A stretch of 5,954 nt of DNA from an uncultured Acidimicrobiia bacterium (GTDB taxonomy: Bacteria; Actinomycetota; Acidimicrobiia; Spongiisociales; Spongiisociaceae): assembly GCA_937900165.1 (NCBI GenBank), contig CALCCX010000149.1, positions 1 to 5,954 on the forward strand, in the 5' to 3' direction. Below the pieces are notes generated by a model. It was given only the letters and a program-made list of their open reading frames with translations. It did not search any database and had not been told where the DNA came from. Both the position numbers and the translations under genes were made by a program. This document shows positions 5,670-5,954 of the stretch, piece by piece (the first letter of the stretch is position 1; the number at the start of each line of letters is the position of its first letter).

Positions 5670-5814
5670 CCTACTCGTCATCTTTTTCCAAAGCGCATCG
5701 CAAAGAAACCTACCGTCGCCTGGCCAGGGTCGTGGGTGGCTCCGCCTCCACACCTTTACCGTCTTTTGGCGATTTGCGCGCCCGTCTTCATCTCTTCCAG
5801 CAGTCCTATGCCGG
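5666..5814 (+). CDS. Partial CDS, N-terminal 49 codons, truncated by the adapter
   Basis: ATG 5666 overlaps the phosphoesterase stop (ATGA) and has GGAG (5654-5657) eight bases upstream, a good start context. The frame gives MTYSSSFSKAHRKETYRRLA, then a Gly/Ser/Pro-containing linker and DLRARLHLFQQSYAG, and is cut by adapter sequence at 5815. The fragment is basic, with no signal peptide or membrane segment. It distantly recalls the N-terminus of small actinobacterial ParB/Srx-like proteins, but that is a weak impression and too little sequence remains to name it. Residues read beyond 5814 are adapter translation. Confidence 0.7.
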
Positions 5815-5872
5815 AGATCGGAAGAGCGTCGTGTAGGGAAAGAGTGTAGATCTCGGTGGTCGCCGTATCATT
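5815..5872 (-). other. Illumina P5/universal adapter contamination, right end
   Basis: The 58 bases beginning AGATCGGAAGAGCGTCGTG and ending GTATCATT are the exact reverse complement of 25-82. The two copies look like terminal inverted repeats of a transposon but are the standard adapter oligonucleotide. Biological sequence ends at or within a base of 5814. Confidence 0.99.
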
Positions 5873-5954
5873 AAAAAAAAAAAAAAAAAATAAAGAAGAG
5901 AAAAAAAAAAAAAAAAAAACTACAGACAGATAAGATACGTACGAGACAGTATGA
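5873..5954. other. A-rich tail outside the adapter (artefact)
   Basis: Two long A runs separated by TAAAGAAGAG, then about 35 bases of AGTC-mixed sequence of unlike composition to the insert. It lies beyond the adapter end, so it is instrument or read-end noise and not genomic. Confidence 0.9.

Noticed and set aside
25..5872. 58-bp terminal inverted repeats suggesting a transposon or linear plasmid
   Set aside because: The repeat is the Illumina P5/universal adapter oligonucleotide, with homopolymer tails beyond it.
1..5954. CRISPR array, prophage genes, insertion sequence or integrase
   Set aside because: No spaced direct repeats, transposase or phage-like reading frames are visible on either strand.

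Overview
This is a short contig whose biological part is about 83-5814. Both ends are sequencing artefact. The Illumina P5/universal adapter occupies 25-82, its exact reverse complement occupies 5815-5872, and low-complexity T-rich and A-rich tails lie outside them. Every reading frame crossing those borders is artificial there.

The insert is GC-rich, densely packed bacterial DNA with a G/C-leaning third codon position. The mix of families (DUF1684, an Asp/Lys-type transaldolase relative, a short calcineurin-like phosphoesterase, a LacI-type operator with a CG centre) suggests a high-GC actinobacterium-like organism. That is inference; there is no rRNA or other phylogenetic marker here. Because its selD needs UGA recoding, the organism should also encode SelA, SelB and tRNA-Sec elsewhere.

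Layout: 83-169 is the ambiguous end of a neighbouring gene. A DUF1684 gene (220-738, +) converges with a two-gene minus-strand unit, selD (2735-1692) then an alpha/beta hydrolase (1672-752). A 303-base divergent region (2736-3038) carries several perfect inverted repeats and a probable promoter with an operator-like palindrome. A plus-strand unit follows: transaldolase family protein (3039-4130), inositol monophosphatase family protein (4154-4984), calcineurin-like phosphoesterase (5019-5669), and the first 49 codons of a further gene (from 5666) cut off by the adapter.

The most notable feature is selD. Its catalytic residue is encoded by an in-frame TGA (2693-2691) in the context HGAG-U-ACK, followed at once by a hairpin with the architecture of a bacterial SECIS element. 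Conventional gene calling would start the gene at a TTG (2654) and lose the 27 N-terminal residues, including the catalytic selenocysteine. The selD enzyme makes selenophosphate, the selenium donor needed for its own translation. The plus-strand unit looks like sugar- or polyol-phosphate metabolism under a carbohydrate-responsive repressor, but that is inferred only from families and the palindrome.
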